Shown: positions 1 to 9,671, numbered from the stretch's first letter. The stretch is 64,000 bases of DNA from Neobacillus sp. OS1-2 (GCF_030915505.1 NZ_CP133265.1:3190001-3254000); one strand, 5' to 3'. Numbers and translations: made by a program. Notes: generated from the sequence alone by a model not told the origin.

Positions 1-115
1 TTTGGTTTCACTTTGATAGCAGAAAAGAAAATTCAATATATTAAGAAAGCTTGTTTTTATTCTTGGCTAATCCATATATAATGGAATTGAAATGAATGAA
101 AAGGGGGAATTTGCC

Positions 116-907
116 GTGTCAATCAATTTTACAACGGATAAGGTAAATTTACGAGTTGTTGACCGCGTTGCAACACTGGAAATGAACAGACCGGAATCTT
201 TAAACTCGATGGATACGGATGTCATTAAGGGGCTAGTTTGCAAACTAAAGGAATTAAGTGATTCTGATGATGTTGATATTGTTGTCATAACAGGTAAGGG
301 GAGAGCCTTCTCAGCTGGCGGTGATATTAAAACAATGCTTTCAAACATGAATGAGAGCGATTTCTTTCCAGTAATGGATTGCATTAGTGAACTAATCATC
401 ACTCTTTATAGCATGCCGAAACTTACCATTAGTGCTGTTACAGGTGCCGCTGCAGGCTTGGGCTTTAGTTTAGCATTGGCGACAGACTATATTATAGCCG
501 ATAAAGCTAGCAAATTGGCAATGAATTTTATTGGAATTGGTTTGATTCCTGACGGTGGTGCCCATTTCTTTTTAGAAAAACGATTGGGAGAGACGAAGGC
601 AAAGCAAGTCATCTGGGATGGAAAAATGCTTAGTGCCGAAGAAGCGTTCAAGCTGGGACTGATTCAAGAGGTAGCAGGAGAAGACCTCCAGGAGGCTTTG
701 GATACTAGAATTGCAGATTGGCTAAGTCGTCCGGTTCAGGCAATGATTAAGACGAAAAAAATAATGGCTGAGAAGAATCGACCGCAATTATTAAAAATCC
801 TGGAGTTAGAAAAATATGGCCAGCAAAAAATGCGGGAAACGATTGATCACCAAGAAGGAATAAAGGCCTTTATTGAAAAAAGGAAACCACGTTTCATTGG
901 ACAGTAA
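116..907 (+). CDS. yhaR: Enoyl-CoA hydratase/isomerase family protein (YhaR-like)
   Basis: A crotonase-fold enzyme of 263 residues that probably acts on an acyl-CoA thioester in the cytoplasm; its substrate is unknown. Visible signatures are the two oxyanion-hole segments GRAFSAGGD and AAAGLGFS and the PDGG segment in IGLIPDGG. I chose the GTG at 116 because AAGGGGGAA lies about 8 bases upstream; an ATG at 92 is in frame but has no such site. It is the first gene of the yhaR-yhaQP block known from B. subtilis, and length and neighbours support that name. It ends 8 bases before a hairpin shared with the converging yhzD. Confidence 0.85.
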   Translation: MSINFTTDKVNLRVVDRVATLEMNRPESLNSMDTDVIKGLVCKLKELSDSDDVDIVVITGKGRAFSAGGDIKTMLSNMNESDFFPVMDCISELIITLYSMPKLTISAVTGAAAGLGFSLALATDYIIADKASKLAMNFIGIGLIPDGGAHFFLEKRLGETKAKQVIWDGKMLSAEEAFKLGLIQEVAGEDLQEALDTRIADWLSRPVQAMIKTKKIMAEKNRPQLLKILELEKYGQQKMRETIDHQEGIKAFIEKRKPRFIGQ

Positions 908-915
908 CCATTAGC

Positions 916-938
916 GGCGCATGAATGATTCATGCGCC
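916..938. terminator. Hairpin between converging yhaR and yhzD
   Basis: A perfect 10-bp stem, GGCGCATGAA with TTCATGCGCC, around a 3-base loop lies between two converging stop codons. The plus-strand tail is only moderately T-rich, so termination strength is uncertain. Confidence 0.55.
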
Positions 939-946
939 TGCTTGTT

Positions 947-1132
947 TCACGAATGGAAAAGTAAGAGTTTGCCATTTGGTGATGTGCAGCGATGTGTTTT
1001 TGCTAATAAGTTTTTCTCTACTAATAGTTGTTCCCCTAGTTTCTTTGCTGCATCGTCATTTTCCGCCTGAAAGGTTTCGTCTAAAAGCTTTTCGCCAGTT
1101 GCTTCAAATGCAGTTAATTTATAATTCTTCAC
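947..1132 (-). CDS. yhzD: YhzD-like small protein
   Basis: A 61-residue protein of unknown function. The sequence contains GEKLLDE and ends THRCTSPNGKLLLFHS, which I recognise as the YhzD family found in this Bacillus neighbourhood. The start is a GTG with AAAGGGG about 8 bases upstream. It diverges from yhaQ and converges on yhaR. A plus-strand reading frame over the same bases is its shadow. The name rests on recalled family resemblance and position. Confidence 0.75.
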   Translation of the reverse strand: MKNYKLTAFEATGEKLLDETFQAENDDAAKKLGEQLLVEKNLLAKTHRCTSPNGKLLLFHS

Positions 1133-1257
1133 TATAAAAACCCCTTTAAAAAATGATTTACTACTATTTTTGCATAATTCTAAAAAAAGTGCAAAAGAAA
1201 GAAAATGAAACCAAATTATGGTACCATTCGTAATAATGAGAGAAAGGAGTGTATGAA

Positions 1258-2157
1258 ATGGTTCTAAAACTTGAACATGTCACAAAACGGTTTGGGCAGT
1301 TTTTGGCCGTTGACGATTTATCCTTAACAATCCCTGAAAAAGAAATGTTTGGCTTTTTAGGGGCTAACGGGGCCGGAAAGACAACCACGTTTCGGATGAT
1401 TTTAGGTTTGCTCGATAATACCGCCGGAAGAATTACCTGGGATGAGCAGCCGATTGATTATTCCACCAGCCATTTAGTCGGCTATCTTCCCGAGGAAAGA
1501 GGATTATACCCGAAGTTGAAAGTCCGAGATCAAATTGTCTATTTAGCGAGATTAAGAGGGATGCAGAAGAGTGAGGCGCTGATTGAACTAAAATCTTGGT
1601 TGGAGCGCTTTAAAATCCCAGAGTATGAAAATAAAAAAGTGGAGGAACTGTCAAAAGGGAACCAGCAGAAAATTCAGTTCATTGCTGCTGTTGTACATAA
1701 ACCGAAATTATTAATCCTTGACGAACCATTTAGCGGGCTTGACCCGGTCAATGTGGAAATGCTCAAGGAGGCTGTCTTAACCCTTAAACAAAATGGGGCC
1801 ACCATTGTATTTTCCAGCCATCAAATGCATCATGTCGAGGAGATGTGCGAACATCTTTGCATTATGCATAAAGGAAAAACGGTAGTTCATGGTGACTTAA
1901 GGAAGATAAAACGTGAGTTTGGCAAAAAAAATCTCATCATCCATGCCGATTTTTCCCTAGATTCTTTGAAAGATTATCCTGGTGTTGTAAAAGCAACGCC
2001 AACAATGGAAGGGAGTCTTCTACAGATTGAAGGAGAAAGAGTGGCAGAAAGTATACTTAAAGAAATTGTTAACAAAGGATTCATCCGAAAATTTGCCCTC
2101 GAAGAACCTTCTTTAAATGATATCTTTATCGAGAAAGTGGGTAATTCTTATGAATAG
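1258..2157 (+). CDS. yhaQ: ABC transporter ATP-binding protein (YhaQ, NatA-like)
   Basis: A 299-residue ATPase that should power the membrane protein encoded next (YhaP). Walker A is GANGAGKTT (near residue 38), the signature region is EELSKGNQQKIQF, and Walker B is LLILDEPFSGLDP. The C-terminal extension of about 80 residues is typical of DUF4162-bearing exporters of the NatA type. The ATG at 1258 follows AAAGGAG by 8 bases; a GTG at 1249 would overlap that site. It overlaps yhaP by 8 bases, implying coupled translation. The cargo is unproven; sodium or drug export is inferred from the family. Confidence 0.9.
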   Translation: MVLKLEHVTKRFGQFLAVDDLSLTIPEKEMFGFLGANGAGKTTTFRMILGLLDNTAGRITWDEQPIDYSTSHLVGYLPEERGLYPKLKVRDQIVYLARLRGMQKSEALIELKSWLERFKIPEYENKKVEELSKGNQQKIQFIAAVVHKPKLLILDEPFSGLDPVNVEMLKEAVLTLKQNGATIVFSSHQMHHVEEMCEHLCIMHKGKTVVHGDLRKIKREFGKKNLIIHADFSLDSLKDYPGVVKATPTMEGSLLQIEGERVAESILKEIVNKGFIRKFALEEPSLNDIFIEKVGNSYE

Positions 2158-3403
2158 CTTTTGGATTATCTTATTTCATACCTATCTAAACAAACTAAAA
2201 AGTAAATCGTTTATTATTACCACAATCATCACTGTTGTGATTGTCCTGGCTCTAACGAATATTAATAATATAATCAGTATATTTGATAAAAACGGTGGGA
2301 AAGAGAATGTTGCTGTACTGGATGAAAGCGGGAAACTTTACGAACCTTTTAAACAACAGCTAAAAACAATTAACAAAGATATCAATATAAAACTTTACAA
2401 CGGAAGTGAGAAGGAAGCAGAAAAAGCAGTTGAAAAAGGCGATGTTTCCGGTGTTATTCAGCTGGGGCTTAATGATGAAGACTTGCCGGTAGCAACCTAT
2501 AAAGCCATGAGCATCGCGGATTCCTCCCTTTTTACTGATCTACAAACTGCTTTGCAGCAAGTGAAAACGATGTTAGCAGCTTCTCAAATTAATTTGGCAC
2601 CGGCACAGCTGCAAAAGCTTTATGAACCAGTTTCTTTTAAAAAAGTGGCGCTTGAGAAGAATGCCAAAACAGAAGAGGAGCTTAATCAGGCTCGAGGCCT
2701 TGTTTACGTCCTCCTATTTATCATCTATTTTGCGGTTATTATGTATGCCAACATGATTGCGATGGAGGTAGCCACAGAAAAGTCCTCGAGGGTAATGGAA
2801 ATATTAATATCAAGTGTTTCGCCAATCAAGCAAATGTTTGCGAAAATATTGGGTATTGGTCTATTAAGTTTGACACAATTAGCGGCATTTCTGATAGTCG
2901 GTTATTTCTCCTTAACCAAAAACATGGATTCATTAAAGGAAGGCTTTTTTGGTGTTTACGGGTTTGGTGATATTCCCACAGCCACCATCATCTATGCCGT
3001 CATTTTCTTTATTCTCGGCTATTTCCTCTATGCCACACTTGCAGCCTTTTTGGGCTCACTTGTCAGTCGGATTGAGGATGTACAGCAGATGATTACTCCG
3101 ATGACGCTAATGGTTGTAGCCGGATTTATGATTGCGATGTTTGGACTTGGTAAACCTGATGCAGCCTTTATTACCGCAACGTCTTATATTCCCTTTTTTA
3201 CACCGATGATTATGTTCCTGCGTGTTGGGATGCTGACAATCCCGGCGTGGGAGGCGATCTTGGGTATCGCTATCCTTGTTGCTACTATTGCCGTGTTAGC
3301 CATTTTTGGGGCACGTGTTTACCGAGGCGGTGTCTTAATGTATGGGAAATCTAATTCCTTTAAAGATATTAAAAAGGCATTGCAATTAACCAAAAGCGAA
3401 TAA
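2150..3403 (+). CDS. yhaP: ABC transporter permease (YhaP, NatB-like)
   Basis: The membrane half of the YhaQP exporter, 417 residues. There is one N-terminal membrane segment, a long extracellular domain (about residues 50-180), then five or six C-terminal membrane segments, the ABC-2 type 3 layout. It starts at the ATG inside the last codons of yhaQ (ATGAATAGC), giving translational coupling. A strong terminator follows 6 bases after the stop. The length matches the B. subtilis protein (about 419). Confidence 0.88.
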   Translation: MNSFWIILFHTYLNKLKSKSFIITTIITVVIVLALTNINNIISIFDKNGGKENVAVLDESGKLYEPFKQQLKTINKDINIKLYNGSEKEAEKAVEKGDVSGVIQLGLNDEDLPVATYKAMSIADSSLFTDLQTALQQVKTMLAASQINLAPAQLQKLYEPVSFKKVALEKNAKTEEELNQARGLVYVLLFIIYFAVIMYANMIAMEVATEKSSRVMEILISSVSPIKQMFAKILGIGLLSLTQLAAFLIVGYFSLTKNMDSLKEGFFGVYGFGDIPTATIIYAVIFFILGYFLYATLAAFLGSLVSRIEDVQQMITPMTLMVVAGFMIAMFGLGKPDAAFITATSYIPFFTPMIMFLRVGMLTIPAWEAILGIAILVATIAVLAIFGARVYRGGVLMYGKSNSFKDIKKALQLTKSE

Positions 3404-3409
3404 TGAATG

Positions 3410-3438
3410 GCTTTACCGGTTTCCGGTAAAGCTTTTTA
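3410..3438 (+). terminator. Rho-independent terminator of yhaQP
   Basis: A 10-bp stem GCTTTACCGG / CCGGTAAAGC with a 3-base loop is followed by a T-rich tail. The group II intron begins 11 bases after the stem, the usual target position for class C introns. Confidence 0.9.
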
Positions 3439-3442
3439 TTAT

Positions 3443-5311
3443 GTGCGCCCGGCATGGGCGATAACTTGGTGGTGCAAGTCCACTACAGGCTTGGCAGTAG
3501 GAACTGTTAGCTAAAGGCAAGGGTGTCCTCCGCGAGGAGGAATCTGAAGGAAGCCGGCGGCAAATTCTCGAACTGACGAACAGAAACTATATACAAGGCT
3601 GAATTGGGACGGATGAGTCTGCATAACAAGATAAAGTCCAATACTGCCCAAATCCCATACAGTAAATATAGCAGTTACATGAGAAGAAGGTTATCGCTCT
3701 TACCCGGGGAGGTCTCACGGACGAGCGAATTTGCTCGGTTGAAACAAGATTTATCGTGAGAAGTCAGCAGAGGTCATAGTAGTTTCCTTTGGAAATGAAG
3801 GACTGAACAATCTTAAATCTTGGAAAACAAGGAGGTGTAGGCACCCCGCCTAATCGTAGAAAACATCAAGGTATAGACCAAAAGATGGCTACCTATGAAG
3901 AAATAGGTTGGAAACCGAAAGGTACATAGGAGTGCGTAGGGATGCCGACATGGATATGAAAGAACAAGATGGTATCAAATTAATCAACAAAGTTATCGCA
4001 AATGAAAACCTTTGGAAAGCATATGAAAAGGTGAAAAGTAACAAAGGAGCTCCCGGGGTTGATGGGATTACCGTATATCAATTGAAAACACATATGGAAA
4101 AGCACTTCCAACCTCTTAAACAGAAGCTTTTGGATGGGACTTACCAGCCCCAACCCGTTAGAAGGGTTGCCATTCCAAAATCAGACGGTTCCAAAAGATA
4201 TTTGGGGATACCTTGTGTGTTGGATAGAGTGGTACAACAAGCTATCCTCCAAGTAATTGAACCAATAATAGACCCATACTTTTCTGACAAGAGCTTTGGT
4301 TTTCGTAAAGGTAGGAATGCACACCAGGCAATTAAACTTGCCGAACAGCATTATCAAGAAGGATACCGAGTAGTAGTGGACTGCGACTTAAGAAGCTACT
4401 TTGACACAATCCACCACCAAAAAGTTAGAGCATATTTGGAAGAGTTCATCTCGGATAAAACCGTTCTTAAATTGATTTGGAAATTCCTTCGCTCAGGCAT
4501 TCTAGACAAAGATATCTATATTGAAACCACAGAGGGAGCACCGCAAGGTGGACCGTTATCCCCCATTTTAGCAAATGTCTATTTGAACAAATTAGACAGA
4601 AAACTAGAAGAGAGAGGACACCGTTTTATTAGATACGCAGATGACTTCGTCATCTATGTCAAAAGCAAACGAGCTGGAGAAAGGGTAATGAATAATGTCA
4701 CTAGCTATATCGAAAGTGACCTTGGACTAACCATTAACCAAAAGAAAAGTAAAGTCTGTGGGGCAACTTCGGCTACATTCCTTGGTTTCAATCTACAAAA
4801 CCTCATGGGAAAGTCGGTTGCCGACCTAGCAAGTCGGCAAAACAACGATTTAAAGATAAATTGAGAAAGTCGACCAGTCGAAAACAACCGGGAACTTTCG
4901 AAGAAATCATCAAGAAGATAAACCAGTTAACCACTGGATGGATTAACTACTACTGTATAGCTCGTATGAAACAATTTATCATTAACATCCGGAAGTGGTT
5001 AAACCACCGACTTAGACAACTCATTTGGAAACGATGGAAAAAGCCAAAGACCAAATACAGAATGCTTCGCAAATATGGAATCAGTCATGACGATGCCATG
5101 AAATTAGCTAATTCGCGGAAGGGATATTGGCGCATATCCAAAAGTGAAATCCTACATCAAGCGATAACAAAAGAAAAACTCACAAAGTGGGGATTGAAAG
5201 ACATTTCCCAACTTTATGAGCTTAGATACTTAAAAGATTGAACCGCCGTATACGGAACCGTACGTACGGTGGTGTGAGAGGCCGGGGATTAAAATTCCCC
5301 TCCTACTCTAT
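3443..5311 (+). mobile_element. Group II intron, class C type, inserted after a terminator hairpin
   Basis: The 5' end GTGCGCCCGGCATGGGCG, the internal GGTGCAAGTCC, GGAATCTGAAGGAAGC and TTACCCGGGGAGGTCT segments, and a 3' domain V/VI region (about 5240-5311, with CGTACGTACGGTGGTGTGAGAG and ending TCCTACTCTAT) are hallmarks of bacterial class C introns. The encoded protein has RT and maturase parts and no endonuclease domain, as in this class. The element is about 1.87 kb. Its 3' boundary is uncertain by one or two bases. It lies on the coding strand of the yha genes, between the yhaQP terminator and the yhaONM promoter, so it interrupts no gene. Confidence 0.88.
3950..5241 (+). pseudogene. 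ltrA: Group II intron reverse transcriptase/maturase, frameshifted
   Basis: The intron-encoded protein for retrohoming and splicing. The first part (to about 4806) carries the RT domain with YADD (RYADDFVIY) and EGAPQGGPLSP; the second carries the maturase part (TTGWINYYCIARMK, then RKGYWRISKSEIL). No HNH/endonuclease domain follows. The frame breaks near 4807-4809: the first frame runs on to a stop at 4862, while the -1 frame reads VGCRPSKSAKQRFKDKLRK and continues into the maturase part. One extra G in the GGG at 4807-4809 would restore a protein of about 430 residues. The ATG at 3950 is taken as start; a TTG at 3908 is also in frame. Loss of a base or a sequencing error could explain it. 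Confidence 0.85.
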
Positions 5312-5320
5312 TTTCCTATA

Positions 5321-5354
5321 GGAACGTGCATTCGTGTTTTAATGGTGTTACAAT
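5321..5354 (+). promoter_or_regulatory. LexA-like box and extended -10 promoter of yhaONM
   Basis: GGAACGTGCATTCG (5321-5334) matches the Gram-positive LexA/DinR box CGAACRNRYGTTYG at all but two positions. An extended -10, TGTTACAAT, ends at 5354, 27 bases before the yhaO start. From memory, the B. subtilis yhaONM genes belong to the LexA regulon, which fits. The box begins about 10 bases after the intron end, so the intron left it intact. Confidence 0.55.
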
Positions 5355-5381
5355 GAATAAAAAGGGCGAAAGGAATTATTT

Positions 5382-6602
5382 ATGAAAAAGATATCGTTTA
5401 TTCATGCAGCAGATCTACATTTGGATAGCCCGATGATCGGATTAAAGCATTTACCAGCACCTATTTTTTCTAGGGTAAAAGAGAGTACCTTTATAGCATT
5501 GAAAAAGCTGACAGCAGCTGCGATCGAGCGGGAAGTTGATTTTGTCGTCTTGGCAGGAGATTTATTCGATGGAGAGGACCGCAGTTTGAGGGCACAATCT
5601 CGCTTTCGTACGGAAATGCTAAAGCTTGCTGAGAAGGATATTCCCGTTTATGTTGTACATGGAAATCACGATCATTTAAATGGTTCTTGGGTGCATTTGG
5701 ACATGCCTGAGAATGTTCATGTTTTTCATGGTGAGGTTGAAACAATGATGCTCTATACCAAGACCGGTGAATGCGTTCATCTTTATGGATTTAGTTATCC
5801 TACAAGGCATGTGTTTGATCGGAAAATAGATGATTATAAGAAAGCTGAGGGGGCAGATTTTCATATTGGCATTCTTCATGGTAATGAAAGCACGGGAAAG
5901 GAGCATGACAACTATGCTCCATTTTCAGTCAAGGATTTACTGGAAAAAGACTTTGATTATTGGGCATTAGGACATATTCATAAACGTTCTGTATTGTCTG
6001 AGAATCCCCCGATTATCTATCCCGGCAATATTCAAGGAAGAAATAAGAAAGAGTCCGGCAGTAAAGGGTTTTATTATATTACATTGACAGACCTGGATAC
6101 AAAAATGGATTTTATCGAGTCATCTGATATGATCTGGGAGGAAGCTGTCATTGATGCCGCCTCAGCGAATAGTTTTCACGATGTACTTCGTTTATGCCAA
6201 GCGGCTATCAACACTATTCGAAGAGCTCAAATAGGAACACTGGTAACTCTTTATTTGAAAAATATATATCTACCCAATGATGATGAAAAAAAAAGCTTGA
6301 ACGTGGAACTTTTAGACCTCCTACTAGAGGATGAAAAGGATGAAGAGTCCTTTGTTTGGGTTGTCGACTTAGTCATCACGGAAAGTCTGCCAATCGATAA
6401 AGAGCAGTTGAAAACAGAAACCAATTTTTATGGAGAGCTATTTGAAACAATTGATCATTTCGATCAATTTGATTCTGCGTTAGCACCCTTGTATGAGCAT
6501 CCGTTTGGGAGAAAATATTTGTCCCATTTATCACTTGAGGAACAAAATGAGTTGCTGGAAAAAGCAGAAAAAACGCTTATAGAATTACTTTATCATTCTT
6601 AG
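5382..6602 (+). CDS. yhaO: Metallophosphoesterase, SbcD/Mre11-like (YhaO)
   Basis: A 406-residue putative DNA nuclease subunit. Metal-binding motifs of the calcineurin-like fold are visible in order: HAADLHLDSP (residue 9 on), VLAGDLFDG, VHGNHDH, GILHGNES and ALGHIHKR. It is the first gene of yhaO-yhaN-yhaM; the stop is 15 bases from the yhaN start. Pairing with the SMC-like ATPase YhaN mirrors SbcD/SbcC, suggesting a DNA-end-processing complex. The exact substrate is not established. The ATG follows GAAAGGAA. Confidence 0.9.
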   Translation: MKKISFIHAADLHLDSPMIGLKHLPAPIFSRVKESTFIALKKLTAAAIEREVDFVVLAGDLFDGEDRSLRAQSRFRTEMLKLAEKDIPVYVVHGNHDHLNGSWVHLDMPENVHVFHGEVETMMLYTKTGECVHLYGFSYPTRHVFDRKIDDYKKAEGADFHIGILHGNESTGKEHDNYAPFSVKDLLEKDFDYWALGHIHKRSVLSENPPIIYPGNIQGRNKKESGSKGFYYITLTDLDTKMDFIESSDMIWEEAVIDAASANSFHDVLRLCQAAINTIRRAQIGTLVTLYLKNIYLPNDDEKKSLNVELLDLLLEDEKDEESFVWVVDLVITESLPIDKEQLKTETNFYGELFETIDHFDQFDSALAPLYEHPFGRKYLSHLSLEEQNELLEKAEKTLIELLYHS

Positions 6603-6617
6603 GAAAGGAGTGATCTT

Positions 6618-9600
6618 TTGAAAATTATTGAGATTCACATATATGGATACGGTCAATTAGAAAATCTCAAAATCACGAACCTTAGTGATTTTCAAGTTTT
6701 CTATGGCGAAAATGAAGCCGGCAAGTCTACCATTATGGCTTTTATTCATGGGATTCTTTTCGGGTTCCCTACAAAGCAACAATTTGACCTGCGCTATGAG
6801 CCTAAACATAGCAGCAAATACGGTGGGAAAATTAGAATTTATCATGAAGAGCACGGATATGCTGTCATAGAGCGGATTAAAGGAAAAGCAGCAGGTGATG
6901 TGAAGGTAGTCATGGATTCAGGAGTAATTGGCGGCGAGGAACTTTTAAAAGAACTTACAGGAAATTTTGATAAAAGTTTATATCAAGCTATTTTTTCCTT
7001 TAATTTGCAAGGCTTGCAAAACATTCACCAATTAAAGGATGAGGACATTGGTAAATTTTTATTCTCTGCAGGAACATTGGGCACAGAACAATTATCAAAA
7101 GCGGAAACCTTCCTTCAAAGGGAGTTAGACCTCCGGTTTAAGCCAACAGGGAAGAAACCACTTTTGAATGAAAGATTACAAGCCCTTCATGAAATAAGTG
7201 GAGAGTTGAAAAAAGCAGCCGCAAAAAATAAGGAATATGAAAGCCTGATTACGAAGAATGACGTGCTTCAGGAAGAAATGCTCGCAATAACGGATGCTCT
7301 TCAGGAACTAGCTAAAAAGATGGAGAAATTGAATGAATGGAAGAGGATCGAGCCAATCGTCAAAGAAGAGAGACGAATAAAGAAGGAGCTTAACGAACTG
7401 GGAGAAATCAGGTTTCCAGCACGCGGGATGGAAAGAATGGAGAAACTAAATCAACTGATTCACCCCTATCAGGCCGAAATCGTAAGTATTTCCGACAGAA
7501 TCGAAAATATGAAGCAGGAATTAACGACGATTGAACCTACTATTTCTTTGCTTGAAAATGAGCCTGCGATTTTAAGATTGCTTAATCAAATACCGATAAT
7601 GGAACAATGGAATCTTGAGAAGCAGCAATGCGAGGTTAAATTAGCTGAACTTGAAGATAAGCTGTCCATTACTAGAGAAAAACTTCATTTATCCTTAAAT
7701 GAAGATGATATCCTTGCGATTAATACAAATATTTATATGAGGAATCAAGTGGAAATCGTTTCCCGAAAACGACAAAAACTTGAAGAAACAAAAGTAGAGC
7801 TTGAGGCGCAGTATCAAGAGGAAAAAAACGGATTGGAAGAAATAGAAAAGGACGTCCGATTTGTAGAGAGGCAAGTCCTGTCTAAACAAGAGCGGTTACA
7901 ACTTGAGGAGCACATAAATGCCGCCACTGATAAAAAGAGTTTGGAATGGGAATTAAATTCCATACAGGAACAAATAGAGATTTTCAAGCTGGCAAATGAA
8001 CGGGATAAGACTGCAAAAGAAAACATAAATAAGCAGAAAAGGATCCAATTTTTTCTGTTTGAGTTCATTTTATTTGGGCTGTTATTATATGGCATGTTCA
8101 CAAAGCAATGGGTTCTCTTTTCTTTCGGTGTGCTTGGATGTATAGGAATTGCACTATTTATGATGAAAAGCACAAAGCCAATAAAAGAAGAAAAAGTGAA
8201 GCAGAAACTTAATGGTTTACTAGACAAGGAAACAAACCTAAGGCAAAAGATTGAGTCAGCAAAATATTTGGATATCACAAAGCTTGAGAATCAATTACAG
8301 CTGGATAATCAAAGGCTTGATGAGCTGCAACTATTAAAAATGAGCCTAAAACAACAGCAAATTCAATACAATAAGGCATTAACGAAATTGGAAGAATGGG
8401 AAAAAGAGTCTTCTCAAAATAAAGAACAGCTGTTGTCGATCAGCAATGAACTAAAGATCCCCGAATATATTGCAGTCATGTTTTTACAAGAAGCTTTTGA
8501 ATTAATTGAGCAATGTAAATCTATTTACCGCGAGAAGAAACAATTGCAAGAAAGACTTGGACAGATAAATCAGCTTCAGGACGAAATAGAAGAAGGACTT
8601 AAATCATATGAGAATCGTTTTTTAGAGGTAAAGGGCTTAGATCTACATAATTCGGCCTACCTACTAAGGAACAAGCTGAAGGAAGAGCATGAAAAGCAAA
8701 TAAAGAGTCAAGAAAGGAACGGGAAGCTTGCTGACCTTATAGCAGATTTAAAGCAAAAGTCACAAGAATTGGTGCTTTTACAATCCGAACATGACAAGCT
8801 TCTCCAAACTGCTAATACAGAAACTGAGCTTCAATTCTATGAACGAGGGGAAAAGGCTGAAAAACAAGCTTTCCTTCTTGAAAGGTATAACCATCTTTTA
8901 AGTCAGCTTCAGTACGCTACACTTCCTGAACAGGCTTGGGAAAGCTATCTGTCGATTCATGATTGTGATGAAGTGATCGCAGGATTAAATCTTGAGGCAT
9001 CGAAATTCCATTCAAAATTAAAAGAGCTTCAAGAGAATCAAGCTTCGATAAAGTACGAGATTCAAATATTGGAGGAAGGCGGCGTGTATTCTGACATTCT
9101 CCATCACTACAAGCAGAAGAAATTTGAACTAGAAGAGGCTGCGAAAGAGTGGTCTGTATATTGTTTATCCCAACAGATTTTGGCGCAAACGATTGATAAA
9201 TATAAAAATATTCATTTACCGAGGATGCTCTCCAAAGCGGAAGAATACATGTCAATTCTGACGGACGGCAGCTATAATAAAATTCACTTGCAGAAGTCAG
9301 GTTCCGGTTTTCTTGTTGAGCGTGAGGACCATACCCTATTTGAAGCAAAAGAGCTAAGTCAGGGAACGATGGAACAGTTATATGTGTCCATTCGGCTGTC
9401 GTTGGCAACAACGCTTTATGAAAAATATCAGTTTCCCATTATCATTGATGATAGTTTTGTCAATTTTGATGCAAAAAGAACAAACAAAGTGATTGAACTA
9501 CTTAAAACACTAGAGGGCAATCAACTATTATTTTTTACTTGCCATGCGCACTTACTACCCCTTTTCCAGAGGGAAAATATTCTTTCTATAGAAAAAGGTG

Positions 9601-9620
9601 CTATTCAGGTCATTCACTAG
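6618..9620 (+). CDS. yhaN: SbcC/Rad50-like AAA ATPase with a membrane hairpin (YhaN)
   Basis: A 1000-residue partner of YhaO. Walker A GENEAGKST lies near residue 34; long coiled coils fill about 180-470 and 520-870; the C-terminal half-site has the signature LSQGTMEQLY and Walker B PIIIDDSF. Between the coils (about residues 475-515) are two hydrophobic stretches that read as a membrane hairpin, where Rad50 would carry a zinc hook. The start is a TTG with AAAGGAGTG upstream. The family role is DNA metabolism; membrane attachment is inferred from sequence only. Confidence 0.88.
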   Translation: MKIIEIHIYGYGQLENLKITNLSDFQVFYGENEAGKSTIMAFIHGILFGFPTKQQFDLRYEPKHSSKYGGKIRIYHEEHGYAVIERIKGKAAGDVKVVMDSGVIGGEELLKELTGNFDKSLYQAIFSFNLQGLQNIHQLKDEDIGKFLFSAGTLGTEQLSKAETFLQRELDLRFKPTGKKPLLNERLQALHEISGELKKAAAKNKEYESLITKNDVLQEEMLAITDALQELAKKMEKLNEWKRIEPIVKEERRIKKELNELGEIRFPARGMERMEKLNQLIHPYQAEIVSISDRIENMKQELTTIEPTISLLENEPAILRLLNQIPIMEQWNLEKQQCEVKLAELEDKLSITREKLHLSLNEDDILAINTNIYMRNQVEIVSRKRQKLEETKVELEAQYQEEKNGLEEIEKDVRFVERQVLSKQERLQLEEHINAATDKKSLEWELNSIQEQIEIFKLANERDKTAKENINKQKRIQFFLFEFILFGLLLYGMFTKQWVLFSFGVLGCIGIALFMMKSTKPIKEEKVKQKLNGLLDKETNLRQKIESAKYLDITKLENQLQLDNQRLDELQLLKMSLKQQQIQYNKALTKLEEWEKESSQNKEQLLSISNELKIPEYIAVMFLQEAFELIEQCKSIYREKKQLQERLGQINQLQDEIEEGLKSYENRFLEVKGLDLHNSAYLLRNKLKEEHEKQIKSQERNGKLADLIADLKQKSQELVLLQSEHDKLLQTANTETELQFYERGEKAEKQAFLLERYNHLLSQLQYATLPEQAWESYLSIHDCDEVIAGLNLEASKFHSKLKELQENQASIKYEIQILEEGGVYSDILHHYKQKKFELEEAAKEWSVYCLSQQILAQTIDKYKNIHLPRMLSKAEEYMSILTDGSYNKIHLQKSGSGFLVEREDHTLFEAKELSQGTMEQLYVSIRLSLATTLYEKYQFPIIIDDSFVNFDAKRTNKVIELLKTLEGNQLLFFTCHAHLLPLFQRENILSIEKGAIQVIH

Positions 9621-9671
9621 AGATATATGTCTATGTGTTATACTCATATTATGGGAAGGAGCGTGGATAGA

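Noticed and set aside
925..1137. 70-codon plus-strand frame after yhaR
   Set aside because: It is the antisense shadow of yhzD, which has a good ribosome site and family resemblance.
4705..4887. Minus-strand frame within the intron protein
   Set aside because: Antisense to conserved reverse-transcriptase sequence, with no independent support.
8917..9411. 164-codon open frame on the minus strand within yhaN
   Set aside because: It lies wholly inside a well-supported gene, has no ribosome site and no recognisable motif; a shadow frame.
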